Shown here in pieces: positions 42,694-51,541 of a stretch of 64,000 nt of DNA (within the stretch, counting starts at the first letter, position 1; every line of letters starts with the position of its first letter). A program made the position numbers and the translations under genes. The notes beneath the pieces were generated by a model. That model had not been told where the DNA came from, did no database searches, and saw nothing but the letters and a program-made list of their open reading frames with translations. The DNA is taken from assembly GCF_900109095.1 (NCBI RefSeq), contig NZ_FNYZ01000016.1, positions 62,001 through 126,000 on the forward strand. Direction: 5' to 3'. Source of the DNA: Sphingobium sp. AP50 (GTDB lineage Bacteria; Pseudomonadota; Alphaproteobacteria; Sphingomonadales; Sphingomonadaceae).

Positions 42694-42750
42694 AGCGAGC
42701 GCGATGTTGGCAATTTCACTCCAAAATTGAAGGAGATTTAGGCGTTGAAC

Positions 42751-43971
42751 TGAATAGCCCCTAGTTTTCTAGACGCCTTCCATCCTAATTTTGAGGACAG
42801 GAGACGGCGATGGGGAAGTTCATTTTCAACGATGAGTTCAAGCGTGATGCAGTTGCCCAGATCACCGAACGTGGGTATCCGGTAGCCGAGGTTTAGGTGC
42901 GCTGGCCTTCGGCTCTGAGCGACTCGGCTTCAGTCAGCATTTTTCTGTACGCATTGAAGCGGCAATTGGCGCGGGCGGTGTCAGCAAGGATGCAGAGTTC
43001 CGTCAGTTTAAGCGCGAACTGGATCGGGTGACGGGGAGCGCGACGTCCTAAAAAAGCCACCGCGTATTTGACATGCGGTCACTTCGTTTCGCCAAGGACG
43101 CAAAGTGAGATACGCGTCCGTTACTTAGCATCGCTACCAGTTCCGGGTTCGGTCGATATGCAGGTGCCTGCGCATCCAGCCCAGCGGTTTCCATGCCTGT
43201 CAGAAGAGCCCCTTGAGTGCGAGGGCTTGGATGCTCGGCAGACAGAGTTGATCCGTCAAGCCTGAAGCGACAACGGCAAGGTTTATGGCTACTGCAAGCT
43301 GCATGCTGATCTGCTGGATCAAGGCGAGAGATATTAGTCCAAACCACATTGCCCGCCCGCCAAGGCTGGCGGGTGTGAAGGCGCAGATCGGCTACAAGCG
43401 CCGGCCGGAGAGCTATGGCGGCAAGCCATCCCTGACTGTCGATAACATTCTGATGTCGCTGCGCACGACAGGGCTTGGGTGACAGACATCACCTTCATCC
43501 GGCCTTTGAAGGCTTTGCCTATCTGGCCGTCGTGATCGATCTCTATTCCCGCCGCGCGGTGGGCTGGTTGAGGGAGGGCCGGTCGACCACCGATTTGATA
43601 CTTTAGGCGCTGCACATGGCAGTATGGCGGCGCAAGCCAAAGCAGAGAATGCTGATCCATTCGGATTAAGGCTCGCAATTCACCAGCGTGGATTGGGCAG
43701 CCTTCATCCATGCTCAAAATCTTTGAGCATTCGATGAGTCGGCGCGGCAACTGTCATGGCGACGCGCTAGCCGAGAGTATCTTCTCGCCGCTCAAGCGCG
43801 AGCGCATCCGACGACGCACCTGCAAAACACGCGCGGAAGTCCGGCAGGACATGTTCGATTATATCGAGATCTTTTACAATCAGGAATGCAAGCCTGTCAG
43901 GAACTGGATGCTGTCTCCCACGCAGTTCGACCATCAGCAGATTCCGAAATCAGAAAAATAGGGGTTGCTCA
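42751..43971 (+). mobile_element. Decayed IS3-family insertion sequence
   Basis: 1,221 bp bounded by imperfect inverted ends: TGAATAGCCCCTAGTTTTCT (42751-42770) and, reverse-complemented from 43971, TGAGCAACCCCTATTTTTCT (about 17 of 24 positions agree). No target duplication is evident. Size and ends fit IS3 elements. Both reading frames inside are broken many times, so it cannot move by itself. Confidence 0.8.
42810..43961 (+). pseudogene. IS3-family transposase remnant (orfA and orfB)
   Basis: OrfA start: MGKFIFNDEFKRDAVAQITE then RGYPVAEV before a stop at 42894. OrfB pieces in shifting frames: YLAVVIDLYSRRAVGWL (first catalytic Asp), MLIHSD-GSQFTSVDWAAF (second Asp, with a stop in the HSD-x-G motif), GNCHGDALAESIFSPLKRE and VRQDMFDYIEIFYNQE (DDE Glu region). 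At least six internal stops and several frameshifts. Confidence 0.85.
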
Positions 43972-44168
43972 CATTGCTGGTTAGACTGGGTTTATTGCTG
44001 ACCGATAAAATATGGCACTGATACTATAAGAAGTCCGATGGATGGCCGCAAAAATGGTTATTTCCTTGTTATTGATATTGCGCCGCAATAGCGTGATCCC
44101 CATATTCATTTCTGAATGAGGGAGTATGCGAGATCCGTCTGCACGGCATCGATCTGAACCTGCTTGTC

Positions 44169-45044
44169 ATGCTGAACCAGCTTTTGCAGGTGGGCAGCGT
44201 GAGCGTGGTGGCTCGCCGGTTGCGGGTGAGCCAGCCGACCGTCAGTCGGGGGCTGGCGCGGCTGCGCGAGATTTTCGACGATCCGCTGTTCATTCGCACC
44301 AATCAGGGGTTGCAGCGCAGGCAGCGGGCCGAGGAGTTGCTGGAGCCGCTCAGCGAATGGCTGGGCAATGCCGATGCCCTGTTCGAACCCAAGATATTCG
44401 ATCCCGGCGCGCTGGAAAAATCCTTCCGCATTTCGGCAACGGATTCCGGGCTTGCCGCGATCTTTTCTCTCGTGCACGCACGGCTGGCCGCGCTGGCACC
44501 CCATGCGCGCGTGGATATCCAGTTTTATAGTGACAATGTCGCAAACCGGCTGGCGTCGGGGCAGACGGATTTCGTGATATCGGGCTATTTGCCCGACGAT
44601 CGCACGGCCTATAGCCGCCGGTTGATGGCGGAAACGTCCGTCTGCGTGATCCGGCGCGATCATCCCCTGCTGGCCTTGTCGGGCGGGATCGATCTGGGGG
44701 CCTATCTTGATTATCCGCATGTCAATGTGACGGTTGGCGATGAGGGCGTCGATCCGCTGAGCAGCCTTCTGGCCCTTCAGCAGGTCGAGCGGAAGATCGT
44801 TGCGACCATACCCTTTTTCTTCGGCGTCGGCGCCTTCCTGTATGATATGGATGCGATCGCCACGGTGCCGGGTCGGGTAGCCGATCAGCTATGCCTGGAC
44901 CCGCGCCTGGCCCAATTGCCGGCCCCTGCGGAAATCCCCGGCTATGACTATTGGCTGCTATGGCATGAGCGCATCCGGCGCGACCCGTCGACCGCCTGGT
45001 TTGTCGATCTGGTCGCCGATATCTGCCGGTCGGGCCACGCATAA
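44169..45044 (+). CDS. LysR-family transcriptional regulator (N-terminal frameshift suspected)
   Basis: 291 residues from ATG 44169. Winged HTH GSVSVVARRLRVSQPTVSRG and a LysR effector domain (about 65-290). The same frame is open upstream to 44097 and encodes EIRLHGIDLNLLV, the normal first helix of LysR proteins, but it has no ATG, GTG or TTG. An ATG at 44126 preceded by GAGGGAG is out of frame by one base; removing one G would give MRIRLHGIDLNLLV. So the gene is either frameshifted, misread in the assembly, or starts unusually. It lies between the IS remnant and the siderophore receptor, its possible target. Confidence 0.8.
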   Translation: MLNQLLQVGSVSVVARRLRVSQPTVSRGLARLREIFDDPLFIRTNQGLQRRQRAEELLEPLSEWLGNADALFEPKIFDPGALEKSFRISATDSGLAAIFSLVHARLAALAPHARVDIQFYSDNVANRLASGQTDFVISGYLPDDRTAYSRRLMAETSVCVIRRDHPLLALSGGIDLGAYLDYPHVNVTVGDEGVDPLSSLLALQQVERKIVATIPFFFGVGAFLYDMDAIATVPGRVADQLCLDPRLAQLPAPAEIPGYDYWLLWHERIRRDPSTAWFVDLVADICRSGHA

Positions 45045-45095
45045 TCGATATTCATTTCAGATTGTGGCCTTCCGCTAACCCCTGTGGCAACGGCG

Positions 45096-45114
45096 CTAAT
45101 GCGAGCTAATCGCA
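45096..45114 (+). promoter_or_regulatory. Candidate iron operator before siderophore receptor
   Basis: CTAATGCGAGCTAATCGCA contains the inverted repeat TGCGA-N5-TCGCA. The same site, CTAATGCGAACCAATATCA, lies before exbB (50788-50770, minus strand; 14 of 19 positions identical). Fur or Irr binding is inferred from the iron-related targets. Confidence 0.5.
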
Positions 45115-45224
45115 AACATAAAGCGCTTCCGCGCCGTGATTTTTAAAGACGCTCTTGGATGACCGCCCCGGAACCCATGTGATTCCGCGGGGCGGCGTCC
45201 TGTGCCTATGCTCGAAGGGGGCTT

Positions 45225-47474
45225 ATGAAACTGGATATCTTCACCCTGCTGTCCGCGACTGCGCTCAGCACCATAGTCTGCGCGACGGCGATCGCGCAGA
45301 CGAGCGAAAGCAGCAATGCCGCGCAGCAGGAAGAACAGGCCGAGACGCAGATTCTGGATGAACTGCGCGTGCTGGATACGGCCGAGGCGCAGGCGCGTCA
45401 GGCGCTGGGTTCGTCCATCATCACGGCCGAGGATATTCAGAAGCGGCCACCGGTCAATGATCTGGCCGACATCATCCGTCGCCAGCCGGGCATCAACCTG
45501 ACCAACAGCGGATCGGGCGGCACCTATGGCAATAATCGCCAGATCGACATTCGCGGCATGGGGCCGGAAAACACGCTGATCCTGATCGACGGCAAGCCGG
45601 TCCAGTCGCGCAATTCTACGCGCATGGGCCGCGACGGCGAGCGCAATTCGCGCGGCGACACCAATTGGGTGCCGGCCGAGGAAGTCGAGCGCGTCGAAAT
45701 CCTGCGCGGCCCGGCGGCGGCGCGCTACGGTTCGGGCGCGGCCGGCGGTGTGATCAACATCATCACCAAGGGGCCTTCGCAGGACTTCCACGGATCGGTG
45801 ACCGGCTATATCCAGCAGCCTGACGACACGTCAGAAAGCAACACGAAGCGCGCCAATTTCTCGCTGAGCGGGCCGATCGTGAAGGATATCGTCAGCTTCC
45901 GCCTCTATGGCAATTATAACAAGACGTCGGCCGATAATGCGCTGATCAACGCCGATGCATCGGGGACCGCCGAAGGTGAAAATCCGCCCGGTGCGCGCGA
46001 AGGTGTGACCAACAAGGATATCAACGCCATGCTGCGCTTCACGCCCGGCAGCGGCCAGCGCCTGGACATCGAAACCAGCTTCAGCCGTCAGGGCAATGAA
46101 TATGCGGGCGAATATCGCCTGTCGGGCAGCGGCGCGACCAGCGAGAATGTGTCGGCGATGGTGGGCGAGGAGACCAATGTCATCAAGCGCCAGACCGCCA
46201 GCGCCAATTATCAGGGCGATTTCGATTTCGGTACGGCGAAGCTGATCGCGCAATATGAATATACCAAGAACCGCCGCCTGAACGAAGGTCTGGCCGGTGG
46301 TCCTGAAGGGACGTTCAATACGACGAGCGAATTTTCGACGTCGCGCATGAAGAACTGGTATGTGAACGGATCGCTGGACGTGCCGTTCCAGACCGGCAGC
46401 CTGATGCATGTCGTGACGGTCGGCGGCGAATTCCGATACGAATATCTGAACGATCCCTATGCCATGTCGCAGGTTCTTCAGAACACGCAGGAAATTCCCG
46501 GCGCAGAAGAGGGCACGCGCGATGCGACTTCGGATGCCGATACGTTCGCCGCGTTCATCGAGGATAATATCATCCTGGGGCCGGTGACGGTGACGCCGGG
46601 CATGCGTTTCGACCGGCATAGCCAGTTTGGCAGCAACTGGTCGCCCAGCCTGAACCTGTCCTTCGCGCCGATCGCCAATCTGACGCTGAAGGGCGGCATC
46701 GCCCGCGCGTTCAAGGCGCCGAACCTGTATCAGTCCAACCCCAATTATCTTTATTATACGCGCGGCAATGGCTGTCCCCTTGACTATTCGAACCTGGGCG
46801 GCGGCTGCTATGTGCAGGGTAATGCGGATCTGGATGCGGAGCGCAGCGTCAACAAGGAAATCGGCATCGCCTACGCCCCCAAGGGGTGGAATTTCAGCGT
46901 CACTTATTTCCGCAACGATTATGACAACAAGATCATCGCGGGCAATGTGCCGATCGGCAATACCACGGGCGGATCGACCATCGGTCGCATCTTCCAGTGG
47001 CAGAATGCGCCCAAGGCGGTTGTGGAAGGCATCGAAGGCAATATCCTGCTGCCGCTGCACAAGACGCTGAGTTTCAACACCAATGTCACCTATATGATCC
47101 AGAATGAGAATAAGACGACCGGCGAACGGCTGTCGGTCATTCCCGACTATACGATCAACTCGACGCTGGACTGGCAGGTGACGCCGCAATTCAACCTGCT
47201 GATGACCTTCACCCGTTACGGCAAGCAGGTGCCCAACAGCGTCTTCTATAGCGGGGCGACCCCGACCGAGGAGCAGTTGCGGCCGCGCCCGGCCTATAAT
47301 CAGGTCGGCCTGAACGCCAATGTGAAGGTGAACGACAATTTCCGTATCGGTGCGGGCGTGTCCAACCTGTTTAACAAGCGCCTCTATCGCGAAAGCTCGA
47401 ACAATGCGTCGGGTGCGAACAATTATAACGAGCCGGGTCGTGCTTATTTCGTGACGACGACGGCGTCCTTCTAA
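45225..47474 (+). CDS. TonB-dependent siderophore receptor, FepA-like
   Basis: 749 residues, signal peptide about 1-24 (ATAIAQT). Plug domain about 55-185 (ITAEDIQKRPPVNDLADIIR, QIDIRGMGPENTLILIDGKP, EVERVEILRGPAAARYGSGA). The 22-strand barrel ends in ...FVTTTASF with a C-terminal Phe. A Cys pair in GNGCPLDYSNLGGGCY is reminiscent of catecholate (enterobactin-type) receptors. Convergent with the exbB-exbD-tonB-esterase operon. Siderophore identity is inferred, not certain. Confidence 0.9.
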   Translation: MKLDIFTLLSATALSTIVCATAIAQTSESSNAAQQEEQAETQILDELRVLDTAEAQARQALGSSIITAEDIQKRPPVNDLADIIRRQPGINLTNSGSGGTYGNNRQIDIRGMGPENTLILIDGKPVQSRNSTRMGRDGERNSRGDTNWVPAEEVERVEILRGPAAARYGSGAAGGVINIITKGPSQDFHGSVTGYIQQPDDTSESNTKRANFSLSGPIVKDIVSFRLYGNYNKTSADNALINADASGTAEGENPPGAREGVTNKDINAMLRFTPGSGQRLDIETSFSRQGNEYAGEYRLSGSGATSENVSAMVGEETNVIKRQTASANYQGDFDFGTAKLIAQYEYTKNRRLNEGLAGGPEGTFNTTSEFSTSRMKNWYVNGSLDVPFQTGSLMHVVTVGGEFRYEYLNDPYAMSQVLQNTQEIPGAEEGTRDATSDADTFAAFIEDNIILGPVTVTPGMRFDRHSQFGSNWSPSLNLSFAPIANLTLKGGIARAFKAPNLYQSNPNYLYYTRGNGCPLDYSNLGGGCYVQGNADLDAERSVNKEIGIAYAPKGWNFSVTYFRNDYDNKIIAGNVPIGNTTGGSTIGRIFQWQNAPKAVVEGIEGNILLPLHKTLSFNTNVTYMIQNENKTTGERLSVIPDYTINSTLDWQVTPQFNLLMTFTRYGKQVPNSVFYSGATPTEEQLRPRPAYNQVGLNANVKVNDNFRIGAGVSNLFNKRLYRESSNNASGANNYNEPGRAYFVTTTASF

Positions 47475-47540
47475 TAGGCTTTGTTCCCATCCGGTGCTCT
47501 CGTGGGGTCGGATGGGGCCAAGCGATCAAAGGCGAACCTT

Positions 47541-47682
47541 GTCCCTCTCCCACCGGGAGGGGGAGGGAGCCGCGCAGCGGCGGAAGGGTGAGGGGGACAG
47601 GGTGCGAAAGTGGCTGCCCTCACCTTCCCACTCGGCTGCGCCGAGCGGGCCCCTTCCTCTCCCGATGGGAGAGGAGATGATG
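47541..47682. repeat. Extragenic palindromic repeat element
   Basis: Contains nested inverted repeats: CCCTCTCCCACCGGGAGG, GGAAGGGTGAGGGGGACAGG with its partner CCCTCACCTTCCC, GCCGCGCAGCGGC, and CCTCTCCCGATGGGAGAGG. This CCCTCTCCC type is a common dispersed element in GC-rich proteobacteria. It fills most of the 356-bp gap between the receptor and the esterase; no gene is seen in it. Confidence 0.7.
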
Positions 47683-47775
47683 TCGGCACACTACCCAAAC
47701 CTGCCTTTTCACCACGCTTGAAATGCACGGAAGTTTAACATCGTCGCAGCCTGAAAGTGCGAAATGGCGAAAGGG

Positions 47776-47808
47776 CCGCAACACCAGAGAGGTGCTGCGG
47801 TTCTTTTC
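47776..47808. terminator. Hairpin between convergent receptor and esterase genes
   Basis: CCGCAACACC (47776-47785) pairs with GGTGCTGCGG (47791-47800) with one mismatch, followed by TTCTTTT on the plus strand; could end either transcript. Confidence 0.55.
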
Positions 47809-47830
47809 GTTCGGTTTCAGAAGGTGAGGC

Positions 47831-48724
47831 CTACGGCCGCAATCCGACGGACAGGCGCAGGGCGGGCGGGATGGTGGCGTTGAACATCGGGCCGTGGGTG
47901 AGGCCGGGGAAATCCTGTCGCTGGACCTTCAGGCCTTTGATCGCCTTTAGCCGGTCATCGAAGGCCTGCCGCCCCTCTGCGCCGATCGCGCGGCGGCCTG
48001 CGCGGGCGGCGCGGGCCGGATCGACCTCCGTGGTGGAGCCTTCGCCGATGACCAGCGTGCAGCGGCATCGCAGGCCAGTCGTCGCGCCATGGGTGATCGC
48101 GCCGTCATTCCACCAGAGCGAGGGGCTGGCGGCATAATAGGCGCTGAACGCCTGTGGATGGACGAGCAGCACATGCAGCGTGAACAGGCCGCCGAGGCTG
48201 TGGCCCCATAGGGTCTGGCGCTTTGGATCGATCGGGGCGAGCGCGGCGACGCGGCTGCGCATGTCTCCGGTCATGAGGGCCAGTATCGCGTCCGCTTCGC
48301 CGCTCTTGCGACCGCGCGTATCCTGGCTTTGCGGGCCGGGCGTATAGTCCCGCGTCCGTTCCGTCGTATCCAGTCGCAGCGGACTATCATGGCCGACGGC
48401 GACGATCACTGGCGGCCCGGCGGCGTCCAGCGTGTCGAGCATCTTTTCGTCGATCGCCGCCATCGCGGCCTTGCCATCCAGCATCCAGATCGCCGGATAG
48501 CCGGTCTTTGGCGCTTTACGTTTCGGGATCGCGACCTTGAGCAGATAGCTGCGCGCGCCGTCGGGTGATGCGACCTTCAGCGTTTCGAAACGATAGAGGG
48601 GATGGCCCCGGTCTGCGATCGTCTGGGGCGCCGGAAGGCTGGTGTCGGGCTGCGCGAATAGAGGGGCTGCCGCCCCCGCGAAAAGGGCGAGGGGCAGGCC
48701 GACGGCCGCAGGAAAATGTTTCAT
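47831..48724 (-). CDS. Periplasmic siderophore esterase-like alpha/beta hydrolase (IroE/Fes type)
   Basis: 297 residues with signal peptide about 1-24 (APLFAQP). Nucleophile elbow GHSLGG, followed by SAYYAASPSLWWNDGAI, the segment typical of IroE/BesA-like trilactone esterases, and a C-terminal HGPMF with the catalytic His. These enzymes cut catecholate siderophore esters to release iron. Its start overlaps the tonB stop by 4 nt, so it is made together with the TonB system that drives uptake. Confidence 0.85.
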   Translation of the reverse strand: MKHFPAAVGLPLALFAGAAAPLFAQPDTSLPAPQTIADRGHPLYRFETLKVASPDGARSYLLKVAIPKRKAPKTGYPAIWMLDGKAAMAAIDEKMLDTLDAAGPPVIVAVGHDSPLRLDTTERTRDYTPGPQSQDTRGRKSGEADAILALMTGDMRSRVAALAPIDPKRQTLWGHSLGGLFTLHVLLVHPQAFSAYYAASPSLWWNDGAITHGATTGLRCRCTLVIGEGSTTEVDPARAARAGRRAIGAEGRQAFDDRLKAIKGLKVQRQDFPGLTHGPMFNATIPPALRLSVGLRP

Positions 48725-49514
48725 TTTGTTCCGGGAAGATAAAAGCCGATGGGGACTTGCATGGGGATGGTGTCGCCGGCCACTTCGGGCGGCGGCGGTG
48801 GAAGGGGATCGGCGCGGCGGACCGTGTCGAGCGCTTCGGTGTCGAAGGGCTTGAAGCTGGCGCCGCGATTGACCTCTACCGACAGCACCTTGCCCCGGCG
48901 GTCGAGCGTCAGGCTGATCTGTACGCGGCCTTCGCGTTTCATCAGCTTGGCGGCCTGGGGATAGCGTTTATGCCGATCGAGATGGGCGAGAACCCGGCCG
49001 CGCCAGACGGCGGCTGCATTGCCCCCGCCACGTGCGCTTTCACCTGCTGACGATCCGGTCGAGGCGCCGGTTGCCGCGCCACTGGCCGTTCCGGTTGTAC
49101 CTGCCTGGCTGCTGCCGGTGCCGGCCGCCGCGCTGGGGGCTGCCGCCGGAGCAGGAGACGGGCGGGCGGCGGGCAGGCTGACAGGGACGATGGGACGGGG
49201 CGTCTCTATGATGGGCGTCGGTTCGCTTTTTTGCACGACCGTCTGCTGCGGCACCGGCTTTGCCGCCGGGGCGGGTGCGGGGGCAGCGGCCGATGCCTGA
49301 GCCGACGGGGCGATTTCCTGCGCGATGGGCAGTGGCGCGAGATCGATCGCGATCGGCGGCGGTTCTGGCAGGCGCACCAGATGCGCGCCGCTCCAGCTTG
49401 CCGCGATCACCAGCGCGACGCCATGCGCCGCGGCGACCGCGCTGAGCGAGCGGCGCCATCGCTTCGTGTCACCGCGATCATCGAAGAGGTGCGCCGGGTT
49501 GAGGGCCACCGCGC

Positions 49515-49518
<4 letters not shown>
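48721..49518 (-). CDS. tonB: TonB energy transducer
   Basis: 265 residues. One N-terminal membrane span (about 27-45), a long Pro/Ala/Ser/Gly-rich periplasmic spacer, and the C-terminal TonB fold (RYPQAAKLMKREGRVQISLT; PFDTEALDTVRRADPLPPPP). Carries proton-motive energy from ExbB/ExbD to outer-membrane receptors. Overlaps exbD and the esterase by 4 nt each. Confidence 0.93.
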
Positions 49519-49931
<413 letters not shown>

Positions 49932-49936
49932 GCGGT

Positions 49937-50755
49937 TTACTCCGCCGCCTGAAGCATTTTGGGCTTCACCTGACCCCGGCTGGCGTCGCGCGAGACGAGG
50001 CGCAACACGGCGGCGGAAGTGTCGCCGACCAGTGCCTTGTAACCGGCGATCTGGCGGGCGAAATGATTGTAGATGACGACGGCCGGAATGGCCGCGACCA
50101 GACCCAGGGCAGTCGCCAGCAGCGCTTCGGCGATGCCCGGCGCGACGACGGCCAGATTGGTGGTCTGGGTTTCGGCGATTCCCACGAAGCTGTTCATGAT
50201 GCCCCAGACGGTGCCGAACAGGCCGACGAAGGGTGCGGTGGAGCCGATGGTCGCGAGGATGCTGGTGCCGCGCTGCATCCGGCGAACGGCGGCGGTTTCG
50301 GTGCGGTCGAGGCGCGAGACGATACGTTCCTTGAGGCCATCGACATCATCGAGCGCACCATCGGACTGCTGGATTTCCACGCGGGCGGCGCTGAGGAAGG
50401 CGGCGGCAGCGATGGCATCGGTACTGACTGCGCGGGATGCGTCGCCCAGGCCGCGCGCGTCATCGATCTGGGTGAAGGCGGTCCGGTGGAGGGCGACCAG
50501 CTTCTTGAGTTCCAGCGATTTGGCGACCAGCACGGTCCATGTCGCGACCGATGCGAGGGCGAGGCCGATCATCACCGACTTCACCACCCAGTCGGCCGCC
50601 ATGAACATGCCCCAGGCCGTCAGGTTATGCGGCAGGGTGGGGGCTGCGGCGAGGGCGGGTTCGGCGGTTGCGGCCAGCGCCATGGCGGCAAGGAGGACGG
50701 TGCTGCGTGTCGTGGACGCGCGCGGACGGGACGGCAAAATCGATGCAAAAGCCAT
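49937..50755 (-). CDS. exbB: Biopolymer transport protein ExbB
   Basis: 272 residues from ATG 50755 (preceded by GGGGGT); the longer frame from 50785 would run across the candidate iron operator. Signal-like N-terminus, three membrane spans and the MotA/TolQ/ExbB core IGSTAPFVGLFGTVWGIMNS and EALLATALGLVAAIPAVV. Forms the pentameric proton channel with ExbD. First gene of exbB-exbD-tonB-esterase. Confidence 0.94.
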   Translation of the reverse strand: MAFASILPSRPRASTTRSTVLLAAMALAATAEPALAAAPTLPHNLTAWGMFMAADWVVKSVMIGLALASVATWTVLVAKSLELKKLVALHRTAFTQIDDARGLGDASRAVSTDAIAAAAFLSAARVEIQQSDGALDDVDGLKERIVSRLDRTETAAVRRMQRGTSILATIGSTAPFVGLFGTVWGIMNSFVGIAETQTTNLAVVAPGIAEALLATALGLVAAIPAVVIYNHFARQIAGYKALVGDTSAAVLRLVSRDASRGQVKPKMLQAAE

Positions 50756-50769
50756 GTTGACCCCCAATA

Positions 50770-50788
50770 TGATATTGGTTCGCATTAG
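50770..50788 (-). promoter_or_regulatory. Candidate iron operator before exbB
   Basis: Minus strand CTAATGCGAACCAATATCA, 15 nt before ATG 50755, matching the site at 45096-45114. It overlaps the perfect palindrome CCAATATGATATTGG (50764-50778). Confidence 0.5.
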
Positions 50789-50863
50789 TTAACTCGCTTC
50801 GACTCTGGCACCCCCTCCACATGAATAACCATTATGCCCACTGTGAAACTGGCAGGGCAGGCG

Positions 50864-51457
50864 TCAGGCGATGGCCGCCGAGAGCGATTCCCGGACCCGT
50901 GCTATCGCCAGTTCGAGCGGCTCCGTCTCCCCCAGCAACAGAAAGCTGCCGTTGAGGGCGAAGGTGCAATGGCCATGCACCGTTGCGATCAGAGACCGTG
51001 CCAGCCGGGGCGCCTGATCGCGGGTTTGGGGGGGCAATATCGCTGCGACTTCGCGCACCACTACATCGGTCAGGCCGCCGCGCCGGATGGCGAGCGTGTC
51101 GGGCATCGCCATGTCGGCGGGCAGGCGATGGTCGTAGATTGCCGTCCACAGATTGAGATTGTCGGCGGCGAAGCTGAAATAGCCCTGCACCAGCGCCGCG
51201 ATCCGATCGGTCGAGGGCGATGCCAGCTGCTCTTCCAGATGCGCGGCCCATAGCTCAAAGGTGCGCGTGTTGATCGCGGCGAGCAGCAGATCGTAGCTGC
51301 CGAACACATTATAGAGCGTGCCCACGGCATAACCGATCCGCTTTGCCACTTCCCGCGCGGAAAAGCGCGCGAAGCCGACCTCCGCCATCAGGCGATGGCC
51401 TTCCTCCAGGATCAGCACCTCCAGTTCGGCGCGGCTATGGTCGGATCGTCTGCCCAT
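50864..51457 (-). CDS. TetR-family transcriptional repressor
   Basis: 197 residues. HTH about 33-52 (SAREVAKRIGYAVGTLYNVF), then a helical ligand domain with a WHG-type segment (LIATVHGHCTFAL). Divergent from the DUF2339 gene over 84 bp that contain two 16-bp direct repeats, so it probably controls both itself and that gene. Ligand unknown. Confidence 0.9.
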   Translation of the reverse strand: MGRRSDHSRAELEVLILEEGHRLMAEVGFARFSAREVAKRIGYAVGTLYNVFGSYDLLLAAINTRTFELWAAHLEEQLASPSTDRIAALVQGYFSFAADNLNLWTAIYDHRLPADMAMPDTLAIRRGGLTDVVVREVAAILPPQTRDQAPRLARSLIATVHGHCTFALNGSFLLLGETEPLELAIARVRESLSAAIA

Positions 51458-51474
51458 GAGGGCCGGTTTAGAAA

Positions 51475-51513
51475 TTTAATTGATCACTGTCTAATATTTT
51501 AATTGATCACTGT
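51475..51513. promoter_or_regulatory. Direct-repeat operator between tetR and DUF2339 genes
   Basis: TTTAATTGATCACTGT occurs at 51475-51490 and 51498-51513 (23-bp step, about two helical turns). The right copy continues to the palindrome TTGATCACTGTTCAA, a usual TetR-operator form. Confidence 0.65.
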
Positions 51514-51541
51514 TCAATTTCGCTTTATCCAGCAGTCCTCC

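Noticed and set aside
45831..47189. 452-codon minus-strand open frame
   Set aside because: Antisense to the TonB-dependent receptor.
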